Shown here in pieces: positions 24,314 to 33,056 of a stretch of 53,706 nucleotides of DNA; within the stretch, counting starts at the first letter, position 1, and each line of letters begins with the position of its first letter. A program made the position numbers and the translations under genes. The notes beneath the pieces were generated by a model. It saw only the letters and a program-made list of their open reading frames with translations, ran no database searches and had not been told where the DNA came from. Origin of the DNA: Candidatus Gemmiger faecigallinarum (GTDB lineage Bacteria > Bacillota > Clostridia > Oscillospirales > Ruminococcaceae); NCBI GenBank assembly GCA_019120395.1, contig DWVD01000093.1, forward strand, positions 1-53,706. The letters are read 5' to 3'.

Positions 24314-26134
24314 TCAGTTTTTGCGGCGGTAGCGGTTGTTTTTGCCGCCGTTTTCCTCCATCCGGCGGCGGATCACCACAACGGCCACCACGATGCCGCA
24401 TACCACCAGCACGCCGATCCCGATGTACAGCGGCAGCATACCGGACGCCTGTTCTGCCGGCGGCTCCGGTTCCGACGCCTCCGGCGTTGCGGTGGGCGCG
24501 GGCGTGGGGCTGGGCGTTGCGGTCGGCTCCAGGGTGGGCGCGGGCGTTACGCCGATGATGGTCCCCGCCAGGGGGTCCTCCACGTTGGAGGGCCGGCGCG
24601 TGGCGCTGGGCGCGGCCGTCGGCTGGACGACCACCGGAACCGGCGTCGCGGTGGGCGCAGGCGTGGCGGTGGCTGTGACCGTGACGGTCTGCGAGGACGC
24701 CGGGGCCGGCGTGGCCGTCGGCACAGGTGTCGCGGTAGGCGCGGGCGTGGCGCTGGGCGCAGGCGTGGCGGTCGGCACAGGGGTCGGCGTGGCTGCCGGG
24801 ACTGTCGCAAAATCTTCCGGCAGCGCCACAACGGGCAGCTGCCTGCCGTCCGCCGTGCCGTACTCCGTCACGCTGCTCAAATACAGCGCCGGCCCGCCCT
24901 GCACCAGCTGCAGGGTATGGCTGCCGGGCGTCAGGCCGTCCACTGTCAGCCAGCCGTCCTCCGCCAGCACAGCCTGCGCCGCCGCGCCGTCCACATACAC
25001 CGTGGCCGTGCCCGCGGCGGCCGTGCCGTCGGTCAGCAGCCGGGCGGACCAGGCGGCCGCCCCCTCAGGCAGGCCGCGCCCGGTGCTGCCGGTGCGGCCC
25101 AGCAGCGCCGCCAGCGTTTCGCCGTCGCAGTTGCGGGGCAGGTCCAGCAGCGCGCCGTGCAGCGTCAGTGGCTGCGCCGCCGCGCGGGACGTCCCGGCTC
25201 CGCCCAGGTAATCCTGATAGCCGTCCGCTTCCGTCAGGCCAAAGCGCTCCAGCAGATCCGCCGGCAGCGCCAGCGCAATGCGCGGCTCCGTATCGTCAGG
25301 GTCGACCGGCTGCGCGCCGTCCAGCCCTGCCAGGCACACTTCCGTCAGCACGGCCGTGCCGTTCTCCATCCGGTACCGCAGGCTCAGTCCGCTAAGCTGC
25401 AGCCAGCCGTCCTCCTCCTGCAGGGCCGTGCCCAGCACCTGGCACAGCTTCCGGGGCGAGACCACCACCAGCGCCAGCCTGGCGTCCTGCAGGTAATCGC
25501 CCAGGGTCGCCTCGTCCAGCACAGCGCCGGCCGGGACCGTCTGCACAAAACGCGCGCCGTCCACCGCCGCCACCAGCGGCAGGTCCGCCAGCTCCGGCTG
25601 CCGCCAGACGCTGTGGGACGCCACCGCATAGCCGACCGCATCCGCCGCCAGGCTGCCAAAGTTCGTTTCCTCCTGCGCCGCGGCGTTCAGGCTGCCGCCG
25701 TCGGCCAGCGGCACGGCGCTCCACAGCGTGACGGCCGCCGTCAGGCTGCGGGCGGACTCCGGCGTGCCGGCAGGATACCGCCCCCCGGCCGCAACCGCGC
25801 CCACCATCCAGCTTTCCGGCCACTGTTCCGGCGCGATCACACGCCGCGCCGATTCGTCCGTCGCCCGGCCGGCGCTTTCGTCCGTCGCCGGGTCGGCGTT
25901 CTCGTCCGTATCCCGTCCGGCCTCCTCGTCGGTGGCCCCCTGCGCCGCGTCCGTCCCGTCATCGGTGAACAGGCGCAGCAGGTCGCCCAGGATGGGCACG
26001 TCCAGCAGCGTGTCCATCACGGTCCCCGCGGGCTGCACGCCTGGCGTGGCAGCGGCGGCGGGCAGCGCCGCCATGCCGGCCAGCAGGCAGCAGGCCAAGC
26101 ACAGGCTGAGCATGCGTGCAAGCGTTTGTTTCAT
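24314..26134 (-). CDS. Stalked surface protein with a 5'-nucleotidase C-terminal-type domain
   Basis: 606 aa. Signal peptide at residues 1-29 (LCLACCLLAGMAALPAAAA). A short acidic repeat (TDExAGR units) spans about 68-98. Residues about 145-270 match the 5_nucleotid_C fold: EETNFGSLAADAVG, then a strand where NGGGIR is expected but VDGARF is found, then VPAGAVLDEATLGDYL, LCQVLGTAL and LQLSGLSLRY. The N-terminal metallophosphatase domain of true 5'-nucleotidases is absent, so catalysis is unlikely and binding more likely. A long Pro/Thr/Ala stalk (about 441-555) leads to a C-terminal membrane span (about 565-587) and a basic tail. Start 26134 has a GGAGG site. Function unknown; surface exposure is well supported. 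Confidence 0.75.
   Translation of the reverse strand: MKQTLARMLSLCLACCLLAGMAALPAAAATPGVQPAGTVMDTLLDVPILGDLLRLFTDDGTDAAQGATDEEAGRDTDENADPATDESAGRATDESARRVIAPEQWPESWMVGAVAAGGRYPAGTPESARSLTAAVTLWSAVPLADGGSLNAAAQEETNFGSLAADAVGYAVASHSVWRQPELADLPLVAAVDGARFVQTVPAGAVLDEATLGDYLQDARLALVVVSPRKLCQVLGTALQEEDGWLQLSGLSLRYRMENGTAVLTEVCLAGLDGAQPVDPDDTEPRIALALPADLLERFGLTEADGYQDYLGGAGTSRAAAQPLTLHGALLDLPRNCDGETLAALLGRTGSTGRGLPEGAAAWSARLLTDGTAAAGTATVYVDGAAAQAVLAEDGWLTVDGLTPGSHTLQLVQGGPALYLSSVTEYGTADGRQLPVVALPEDFATVPAATPTPVPTATPAPSATPAPTATPVPTATPAPASSQTVTVTATATPAPTATPVPVVVQPTAAPSATRRPSNVEDPLAGTIIGVTPAPTLEPTATPSPTPAPTATPEASEPEPPAEQASGMLPLYIGIGVLVVCGIVVAVVVIRRRMEENGGKNNRYRRKN
24462..24800 (-). repeat. Pro-Thr-Ala coding tandem repeats (stalk)
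   Basis: Degenerate in-frame repeats of ATPVPTATPAPS type in the stalked surface protein, interrupted by a TVTVTATAT stretch and a non-repetitive segment (about 24555-24600). Confidence 0.75.
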
Positions 26135-26261
26135 GGCAATTCCTCCGTTTTCCGGCGGCCGGCCGCCTTTCCTGCGGGGCGGCCGCCCCGCGGGCCGCCG
26201 TCCCCTGTCGTCCGCCGCCGCATTGCGGCGGGCGTTTCCTGCGTTTTCCCCCGCCAACAGC

Positions 26262-26286
26262 AAAAGCCGGGGACAAGCCCCGGCTT
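26262..26286 (-). terminator. Terminator after the PrsA-like lipoprotein gene
   Basis: On the minus strand GCCGGGG pairs with CCCCGGC, followed by TTTTGCTGTT, about 90 bp after the lipoprotein stop. Confidence 0.7.
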
Positions 26287-26376
26287 CCGGTATGGGCGGG
26301 GCTTTTCGCCGCAGGCATCCCGCGGCAGGCCGCGGGCGCTGCCGGCAGTCCCGCGCTGTGTGCGGTCGTGTCAGCG

Positions 26377-27516
26377 TCAGACGCTGTACTTGATGTTCGA
26401 CGCGCTGTAAGTTCCCAGTGCACCCTGATCCAATGCGTGCTCCATCGCCGCTCCCTGCTCGTACAGCTCCGTCTGGAACTCCTCCAGCTTGTAAGCCGTC
26501 AGCAGGTCATAGTTGCTTTGATAGGCGGACAGGTCGTACATCGAGAACGGATCCACCGCGCGCGCCAGCACAATGGAGCTGGTCAGGTCGATCTTGACCC
26601 ATTCGCCGGGGGCGGCGTCCAGCGGGTCGGTCAGCACGTTGCCGCCGTCGCCGTCGTCATAGCCGGCCAGGTCGTCGGGCAGATACAGCTGCGACCCGAT
26701 GTAATAGCTGGTCTGCGCGCTCTCCATCGTGGACCCCATCACCGACATGACCTGCGGCAGGTACTGGCTGGCCGCCCCGTACAGGGCGGTATAGCTTTCC
26801 AGCCCGCTGCCGCCCGCATTCTGCTGCAGATACGCCAGGCAGTCGTCGGCAATGTCGTTGATGGCCGTGTTCATTTCCTCGTCGTTGAAGGCGTAGACAA
26901 AATTGGAGTAGTTCACCATCGGCAGCGTCACGCTCTCGATATAGCGGCAATCCTCCGTGATAAACTGCTCATATTCCTCGTCGCTCACCGGCTGCTGGCC
27001 GTCGGGGCCGTACATGACCTCCATGCAGGCCCGCGCTTTCTGGGCGTTGTTCAGATACGCCTCCAGCGACGTCCGGCCGATGCCGTTGGCCTGGTACAGG
27101 TCGCCGTTCGTCGTCCACATCGAGTCCACCGCCTGGGCGACCTCCGAGGTGGCCGCATCCTCCAGCGTGGCGCCCAGCTCGTCAAACATCTTCTCGACCG
27201 CCGCGTAATACTCGACGGCGGACATGGTCAGCCGGCTGATGTAGTCGGCGCCGTCGGTGGTGACCTCCTCGCCGTTGATGGTGCCGGTGACTTCGGCGTT
27301 CAGCACCACGCTGACGTCGGAAGCGCTCTCGCCGGTGGCGAAATCCACCAGGTCGGCGGTGGTGTTGTAGGCATTGTACTGGGCCAGCAGGTAGATGCCG
27401 GCCGGGATCTCGACGCCGCCGATGGTGCCGACCGTGGCGGGCGTGGTGACGTTACAGCCCGCGACGCCAAGCAGCATGGCCAGCGCGAGGCCCAGGCTGA
27501 TAAACTTCTGTTTCAT
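26377..27516 (-). CDS. PrsA/SurA-like lipoprotein
   Basis: 379 aa. A lipoprotein signal peptide ends in the lipobox LGVAGC (Cys21), so it should be lipid-anchored outside the membrane. After it comes the typical opening of PrsA/SurA-type foldases (VGTIGGVEIPAGIYLLAQYNA..) and a largely helical, acidic body. I see no clear parvulin (PPIase) domain, so it may act as a holdase. It lies directly downstream of mfd, where prsA-like genes are found in other Firmicutes, which supports the call. The start at 27516 has AAGGAG 13 bases upstream. It has its own promoter at 27577-27605. Confidence 0.72.
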   Translation of the reverse strand: MKQKFISLGLALAMLLGVAGCNVTTPATVGTIGGVEIPAGIYLLAQYNAYNTTADLVDFATGESASDVSVVLNAEVTGTINGEEVTTDGADYISRLTMSAVEYYAAVEKMFDELGATLEDAATSEVAQAVDSMWTTNGDLYQANGIGRTSLEAYLNNAQKARACMEVMYGPDGQQPVSDEEYEQFITEDCRYIESVTLPMVNYSNFVYAFNDEEMNTAINDIADDCLAYLQQNAGGSGLESYTALYGAASQYLPQVMSVMGSTMESAQTSYYIGSQLYLPDDLAGYDDGDGGNVLTDPLDAAPGEWVKIDLTSSIVLARAVDPFSMYDLSAYQSNYDLLTAYKLEEFQTELYEQGAAMEHALDQGALGTYSASNIKYSV

Positions 27517-27539
27517 GTGGGTGGGTTCTCTCCTTTATA

Positions 27540-27577
27540 TGGCTTTCGATGCGCAAAATACGCAGGATATAAAGCCA
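27540..27577. repeat. Inverted repeat at the PrsA-like gene start region
   Basis: TGGCTTT and AAAGCCA enclose TGCG and CGCA. It abuts the -10 box and covers the probable transcription start, as an operator or a 5'-leader hairpin would. Confidence 0.55.
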
Positions 27578-27605
27578 TTATAGCTTTTTTGTCCGCCGTT
27601 TTCAA
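27577..27605 (-). promoter_or_regulatory. Promoter of the PrsA-like lipoprotein gene
   Basis: Minus-strand TTGAAA, 17-bp spacer, TATAAT, in the mfd-lipoprotein gap. Confidence 0.7.
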
Positions 27606-27651
27606 GCAAAAGGGCGGCGCTGGTTGTGTAAATTCTGTGGGCGCGCAGGCG

Positions 27652-30600
27652 TTATGCCCCGCCGGAAGGCTGCGCCCCCGGCAAAAGCGCCACAGCATCG
27701 CGCAGGATGACCAGAGGGTCCTCGCCCTTTGCCACATGCAGCGAGATGGCGGGCCGCCCCAGCGCGCTGTACAGCACCCGGTGCGGCATGGCTTCCACCA
27801 GGGGCTTGAGTTGGTTGGGACCGATGACGTCGGTGTACAAAAGCAGCGCGTCGCCCTTCTGGGCGATCTCGTTGATGCCGGCGCGGGCGGCGGTGACCCG
27901 GATGAGCGAGATGTCCACCAGCCCCTGCACGCTGCGGGGCGGGTCGCCGTAGCGGTCGATCAGCTCGTCCAGCACGTCGGTGGCGTCGTCGGCCGTCTCG
28001 ATGGCGGCGATGCGCTTGTATGCCTCGATGCGGCCGGCCGCGTCGGAGATGTACTTTTCCGGCAGGTAGGCGTCGGCGTTGATGTCCACCAGGCAGTCGC
28101 TCTTGTCCGGGGCGGGCTGCTCGCCCTTGGCCAGCGCGATGGCCTGGCCCAGCATCTTGACATACAGGTCGTAACCCACGGCCTCCATGTGGCCGTGCTG
28201 GCTGTGGCCCAGCAGGTTGCCCGCGCCGCGGATCTGCAAGTCCCGCATGGCGATGCGGAAGCCGGAGCCGAAAGCCGTGAACTCCCGGATGGCCGAAAGC
28301 CGCTTGGATGCGATCTCGGTCAGCACTTTGTCGCGCTGGAAGGTGAAGTAGGCGTAAGCCCGCCGGCTGGACCGGCCCACCCGGCCGCGGATCTGATACA
28401 GCTGGGACAGGCCCATGCGGTCGGCGTTCTCGATGATCAGGGTATTGCAGTTGCGCACGTCCACGCCCGTCTCGATCAGCGTGGTGCAGACCAGGATGTC
28501 GATCTCGGCGTCCAGCAGCTGCTGCCAAACGGTGGAGATCTGCTCCTCGGTCATTTTGCCGTGGGCCACGCCCACCCGCGCCCCTGGCACCAGCTTGCCC
28601 ACGCGGGCGGCGCACTCGTCGATGTTGTCCACCCGGTTGTGCAGGTAGTAGACCTGGCCGCCGCGGGCCAGCTCCTTCTTGATGGCCTCGGCGATGATGC
28701 CGTCGTCGTACTCCAGCACGTAGGTCTCCACGGGGCGGCGCTCGGTGGGGGGCATCTCGATGGTGGACATATCCCGGATGCCGGACAGCGCCATGTTCAG
28801 CGTGCGGGGGATCGGCGTAGCCGACAGCGTCAGCATATCCACGCCGATGAAGTTTTCCTTTAACTTTTCCTTGTGCTTGACGCCAAAGCGCTGCTCCTCG
28901 TCGATGATGACCAGGCCCAGATCCTTGAATTTGACGTCGCCGGACAAAAGCCGGTGGGTGCCCACCACGATGTCCACCGTGCCGGCTTTCAGGCCGCGCA
29001 GCGTTTCCTTCTGCTCTTTGGCGGAGCGGTAGCGGCTGAGCAGTCCGATACGGATGGGGAAGGCTTCCATGCGGGAGATGGCAGTGTTGAAGTGCTGCCA
29101 GGCCAAAATGGTGGTGGGGGCCAAAATCGCGCACTGCTTGCCGCCCATCACGCACTTGAAGGCGGCCCGCAGCGCCACTTCGGTCTTGCCCACGCCCACG
29201 TCGCCGCACAGCAGCCGGTCCATCGGCCAGTTCTGCTCCATGTCGTGCTTGATGTCGGCGGCGGCGGCCAGCTGGTCGGGGGTCTCCTCATAGGCAAAGC
29301 GCTGCTCGAAATCAGCCTGCCAGGTGTCGTCGGGCGGGAAGGCGTAGCCGTGGGCCTGCTTGCGCCGGGCGTACAGCTCGATCAGCTCCTGCGCCATCTG
29401 CTCGGTGGCGGCGCGCACCCGCTTGCGGGTCTTGGCCCACTCGACGCCGCCCAGACGGCTGAGTTTGACTTTGTCGCTGTCGCCGGGGGCGGTGTAGCGG
29501 GACAGCAGATCCAGCTGGGTGACCGGCACATAGAGCACGTCTTTTTTGTCGTACTCGATGCGCAGGTAATCCTTGGTAACGCCCTGCACCTCCATGCGGC
29601 GGATGCCCGCATAGCGGCCGATGCCGTGGTTCTGGTGTACCACCAGGTCGCCGGGGGTGATGTCGCTCAAACTGGACAGGGCGTCCTTGTTTTTCTTTGC
29701 CTTTTTGCGCTTGGCTGCCGTGGACTCGCCAAAGGCCCGCCCGGTGATCAGCGCGTATTTGGCAAAGGGGTACTCGCACCCGGAGGACAGATGCCCCGGC
29801 AGCACCTGCACCAGCCCCGGCGCGGGGGCTGCGCCGGGCTGCTCGGTGACGGAAAAGCCCTTGTCCCGCAGGTCGCGGGCCAGGCCTTTGGCAGCGCGCT
29901 CGGTGCCGGCCAGCACGGTGACGGCGTAGCCCTGTTTGGTCAGCGGGGCCAGGTCGTCGTCGGCCAGGCCGGCCACCTCGCCGCCCCAGGCGGGCAGCGT
30001 GTGGGCGGGGGCGTTGACGATCTCCTTGAGCTTGACGTCCGGCATGCTGCGGGCAAAATTCTCGGCGCACAGCGTGGGGAAGCGGGCCGCCTGGGCCAGC
30101 GTCCAGCCCGGCGCGGCGTAAAGGTCGTCCAGCCCGGCGCAGAGGACGCCGTCCTCCAGCAGGCTCTTGAACTCCTCGTCCCGGCGGAACTGGTTGGCGC
30201 GCTCGGCCTCCCGCAGTGAGGCAGGTTCCTCCAAAATCAAAACCGGCGCCTCAAAATAGTCCAGGATGGTGGCGGGCTGCGGGTAGCGCAGCGTGATGTA
30301 CTTGTCCATGGCGGCGGGCATGGCGCCGCCGTCCAGCATGGCCAGGTCGGCCTGCATGCAGGCGGCCATGGCGGTCTTTTTTTTGCCCCGCTGTTTGGCC
30401 AGCGCCGCCCGCAGCAGCGCCGCCGCGTCGGCGGGCGCGCCGAACAACACCTCCCGCGCGGGGCTGAGGTAGAGCTTTTCCAGCGCGTCCTCCCGCCGCT
30501 GGGTGGCCAGATCAAAGCTGTGCAGGCTGTCGATCTCGTCGTCCCAGAACTCGATGCGGGCGGGGGCTTTCATGTCGGGGGCGTAGATGTCCACAATGTC

Positions 30601-31119
30601 GCCGCGGATGGAAAACTGGCCGGGGCCGTCCACCCGGTCGCGGCGGATGTAGCCGGCCGCGTACAGGGCGGCGGTCAGCTCCCCGCGCGGGATGGCGTCG
30701 CCGGGGCGCAGCGTGCGGGTGTTGCGGCAGAACTCCTCTTTCGGGGTGGTGTACTGGGTCAGCCCCTCGCAGGGGACGCAGACGGCCTGCAAGCGGCTGC
30801 CCACCAGATCGCCCAGCACGCCCAAACGGCGGTACTCGTACTCGCGGGCAGTATCCTCGATGGGGCGCAGCACGTAATCCCTGGCGGGGAACACCGCCGC
30901 CGGCACGCCCAGCGTGTTCAGGTCGGCGGCAAAGCGGGTGGCCTCGGCCTCGCCGGGGGTAACGATGCACAGCGGTCTGCCCAGCGTGCGGCACAGCGCC
31001 GCATACGCCTGCGCCCGGCCGGCAGCCGGCAGCCCGAACAGCGCCGCCGCGCCGGGGGACCCCAGCGCGCCGGCCAGTTTGGCATATTCAGTTGTGGCGG
31101 TAAACAGCTGCTGGAACAT
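27652..31119 (-). CDS. mfd: Transcription-repair coupling factor
   Basis: 1155 aa, full-length Mfd. It pushes RNA polymerase off DNA lesions and recruits UvrA. Visible in order: UvrB-homology module (residues 1-330, with EFWDDEIDSLHSFD), RNA polymerase-interaction domain (about 480-560, GDLVVHQNHGIGRYAGI), SF2 translocase with Walker A GDVGVGKTEVAL (about 641), DEEQ box (about 743), SATPIPRTLNMA, QIRGRVGRSSRRAYAY, and the C-terminal TRCF domain. The start at 31119 has AGGTG upstream. Downstream lies the PrsA-like lipoprotein; upstream, an opposite-strand acyltransferase separates it from pth. Confidence 0.96.
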   Translation of the reverse strand: MFQQLFTATTEYAKLAGALGSPGAAALFGLPAAGRAQAYAALCRTLGRPLCIVTPGEAEATRFAADLNTLGVPAAVFPARDYVLRPIEDTAREYEYRRLGVLGDLVGSRLQAVCVPCEGLTQYTTPKEEFCRNTRTLRPGDAIPRGELTAALYAAGYIRRDRVDGPGQFSIRGDIVDIYAPDMKAPARIEFWDDEIDSLHSFDLATQRREDALEKLYLSPAREVLFGAPADAAALLRAALAKQRGKKKTAMAACMQADLAMLDGGAMPAAMDKYITLRYPQPATILDYFEAPVLILEEPASLREAERANQFRRDEEFKSLLEDGVLCAGLDDLYAAPGWTLAQAARFPTLCAENFARSMPDVKLKEIVNAPAHTLPAWGGEVAGLADDDLAPLTKQGYAVTVLAGTERAAKGLARDLRDKGFSVTEQPGAAPAPGLVQVLPGHLSSGCEYPFAKYALITGRAFGESTAAKRKKAKKNKDALSSLSDITPGDLVVHQNHGIGRYAGIRRMEVQGVTKDYLRIEYDKKDVLYVPVTQLDLLSRYTAPGDSDKVKLSRLGGVEWAKTRKRVRAATEQMAQELIELYARRKQAHGYAFPPDDTWQADFEQRFAYEETPDQLAAAADIKHDMEQNWPMDRLLCGDVGVGKTEVALRAAFKCVMGGKQCAILAPTTILAWQHFNTAISRMEAFPIRIGLLSRYRSAKEQKETLRGLKAGTVDIVVGTHRLLSGDVKFKDLGLVIIDEEQRFGVKHKEKLKENFIGVDMLTLSATPIPRTLNMALSGIRDMSTIEMPPTERRPVETYVLEYDDGIIAEAIKKELARGGQVYYLHNRVDNIDECAARVGKLVPGARVGVAHGKMTEEQISTVWQQLLDAEIDILVCTTLIETGVDVRNCNTLIIENADRMGLSQLYQIRGRVGRSSRRAYAYFTFQRDKVLTEIASKRLSAIREFTAFGSGFRIAMRDLQIRGAGNLLGHSQHGHMEAVGYDLYVKMLGQAIALAKGEQPAPDKSDCLVDINADAYLPEKYISDAAGRIEAYKRIAAIETADDATDVLDELIDRYGDPPRSVQGLVDISLIRVTAARAGINEIAQKGDALLLYTDVIGPNQLKPLVEAMPHRVLYSALGRPAISLHVAKGEDPLVILRDAVALLPGAQPSGGA

Positions 31120-31135
31120 AAGGTCACCTGTCCAC

Positions 31136-31164
31136 TTGTCAGGCCGCCGCAGGGCGGCTATACT
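31136..31164 (+). promoter_or_regulatory. Promoter of the acyltransferase gene
   Basis: TTGTCA, 17-bp spacer, TATACT, in the 106-bp gap divergent to mfd. Confidence 0.7.
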
Positions 31165-31225
31165 TGATATAGGAGAAAACGGCAACTAAAACGCCGGCAG
31201 CCCCGCTGCCGAAAGGAGCCTGCCC

Positions 31226-32299
31226 ATGGCACAGTCTGCAATTTCCCGCAACCCCAACCCGGCGCTGGACCTGCTGCGCGTGCTGGCCGCCGCCATGGTG
31301 CTGCTGGTCCATGCCGGGCAGGCAGCCGGGCTGGACAGCGTGACCTGGGTGGGCGGCAACGGCGTGCTGCTGTTTTTTATTTTGAGCGGCTGCCTGACCA
31401 TGGCCAGCCTGGACCGGCAGCCCAAGCCGGGGGCCTACTATGCCGGCCGGGCGCGGCGAATTTTGCCGCTGTACTGGCTGGTGCTGGCGGTGCGGTTTGC
31501 CTTTGACGCGGTCGGGTATCTGGCCGGCGGCATGCCTGCGGGCCAGGTGTTCGGCCCGAACGGCCCCTGCGGGCCGCGGTATCTGCGCTACGTGTTCTTT
31601 TTGCAGATGTGGCTGCCCAGCGAGGACTGGATGCTTTGGAACAACCGCAACGCGCTGTGGACGATGAGCGCCTTCGCCTTTTTCTACCTGCTGGCCCCCT
31701 GGCTGCACCGCCTTTTGGAGGGCCTGGGCCTCCGGTTTGCCGCCGGGCGGTTTTGGGGCAGCTTTGCGCTGCTGCTCGCCTGCCTGGGCGGCAAAGGGTT
31801 GCTGGGCCGCGCCATCGAGCAGGCGCTGACCGCCCTGCCCGCCGGCAGCGTGGACAATATCTCGGAATTCAGCGCCAAAAATCCGCCCATGGAGCTGTAC
31901 GCTTTTCTGTTCGGCGTCACGCTGTTTTACGCGTTAAAAGAAGGCCGCGCTCTGCTGTACGGCGGGTTCTGCCTGCTGCTGCCCATGGCTTTCGGGTTCG
32001 AGCGCATGGCCTGGGAGGGCGCGTTCACGGCGCTGGTGCTGCTGGCGGTCTGCCTGCCCTGCCGGGTCCGGCCGGGCGGCCGGGCGCAGCGGGCGGTGCA
32101 TTTTTTAAGCGCCGGCAGCTTTTTCCTGTATCTGGCCCACCCGATGCTGCTGCCGCTTTTCCCGGTGTTGGAGCCGGGCGGCGGGCTGGCGCGGTGGGGG
32201 TATCTGGCGGGCATCCTGGCCGTCTGCCTGGCGGTCTGTTACCTGCTGTACGGGCTGGCGGTGCGCCGGTTCGAGGCGCTGTTCGCCCGCCGCCGGTGA
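31226..32299 (+). CDS. Acyltransferase 3 family membrane protein
   Basis: 357 aa with about ten membrane spans. Signature start NPALDLLRVLAAAMVLLVHAG contains the histidine of the OafA/YrhL-type acyltransferase 3 fold; FFILSGCLTMASL and YYAGRARRILPLYWLVL follow as expected. Members O-acetylate or succinylate peptidoglycan, surface polysaccharides or antibiotics; no SGNH domain is attached, so the acceptor is unknown. AAAGGAG precedes the start. The gene lies alone on the plus strand between pth and mfd, which are adjacent in many Firmicutes, and looks inserted. Confidence 0.85.
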   Translation: MAQSAISRNPNPALDLLRVLAAAMVLLVHAGQAAGLDSVTWVGGNGVLLFFILSGCLTMASLDRQPKPGAYYAGRARRILPLYWLVLAVRFAFDAVGYLAGGMPAGQVFGPNGPCGPRYLRYVFFLQMWLPSEDWMLWNNRNALWTMSAFAFFYLLAPWLHRLLEGLGLRFAAGRFWGSFALLLACLGGKGLLGRAIEQALTALPAGSVDNISEFSAKNPPMELYAFLFGVTLFYALKEGRALLYGGFCLLLPMAFGFERMAWEGAFTALVLLAVCLPCRVRPGGRAQRAVHFLSAGSFFLYLAHPMLLPLFPVLEPGGGLARWGYLAGILAVCLAVCYLLYGLAVRRFEALFARRR

Positions 32300-32340
32300 C
32301 GCAGCCTTTCCCTACTTTCGCACAACGCCCTTTTCCTGCA

Positions 32341-32370
32341 CGTCCTTGCGCGCAGGGGGAGGACGTTTTT
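32341..32370 (+). terminator. Terminator after the acyltransferase gene
   Basis: CGTCCT and AGGACG with a TTTTT tail; short stem, moderate support. Confidence 0.6.
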
Positions 32371-32373
32371 CAT

Positions 32374-32967
32374 TTAATGGTTATACCTGTTCTGCGCCTC
32401 GGCCAGCTTGCCGTCCATCAAAAGGCGGCAGGCGGCTTCCACGTCGGGCAGGCGGTCGGCCACGGCCTTGGCGTCCTCCGGCGGGAACTTGCCCAGAACC
32501 CAGGCGGCCAGATCGTACTGGGGGTTGGGCTTCTCCCCCACCCCGATGCGCACCCGGTAAAAGCCGTCGCCGCCAAGGCTGGCGATGATGCTTTTCAGCC
32601 CGTTGTGCCCGCCCGCCGAACCGGACGGCCGGATGCGGATATGCCCCGGCTTCTGGGCGATGTCGTCGCACAGCACGATCACATGGTCGGCGGGGATCTT
32701 GTAAAAGTTCGCCGCCGGGGCGATGCTCTGGCCGGACAGGTTCATGTAGGTCAAAGGCTTCAGCAGCACCACTTTGCGGCCGTCCACCTGGACGACGCCG
32801 TACAGCCCCTGCCATTTGGCCTTGCTGACGCTGACGCCCCAGCGGTCGGCCAGGTAATCCAGAGCGGCAAAACCGGTGTTGTGGCGGGTGCCGTCGTATT
32901 TCGGTTCGGGGTTGCCCAGGCCGGCGATCAGCCAGTCGGCCCCCGACAAACTTTTAAACAGTGGCAT
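32374..32967 (-). CDS. pth: Peptidyl-tRNA hydrolase
   Basis: 197 aa. Frees tRNA from peptidyl-tRNA that drops off ribosomes. Conserved sites: GLGNPEPKYDGTRHNTGF (Asn and catalytic His), PLTYMNLSGQSI, VIVLCDDI (Asp) and SAGGHNGLKSII (Asn). The start at 32967 gives a short extension before WLIAGLGNP; GGAAGGAG lies about 15 bases upstream, a long spacing. Downstream of the GlmU-like gene (89-bp gap, same strand), matching part of the glmU-prs-pth order of Firmicutes with prs missing. Confidence 0.94.
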   Translation of the reverse strand: MPLFKSLSGADWLIAGLGNPEPKYDGTRHNTGFAALDYLADRWGVSVSKAKWQGLYGVVQVDGRKVVLLKPLTYMNLSGQSIAPAANFYKIPADHVIVLCDDIAQKPGHIRIRPSGSAGGHNGLKSIIASLGGDGFYRVRIGVGEKPNPQYDLAAWVLGKFPPEDAKAVADRLPDVEAACRLLMDGKLAEAQNRYNH

Positions 32968-33056
32968 GGATGGGGATGTTCTCTCCTTCCGTCTTGCGTT
33001 GTCCAGTCGGCGCCCGGCGCAGGCAGGGCGGCCAGCGCCGGGCAGTTTGCAGCGTA

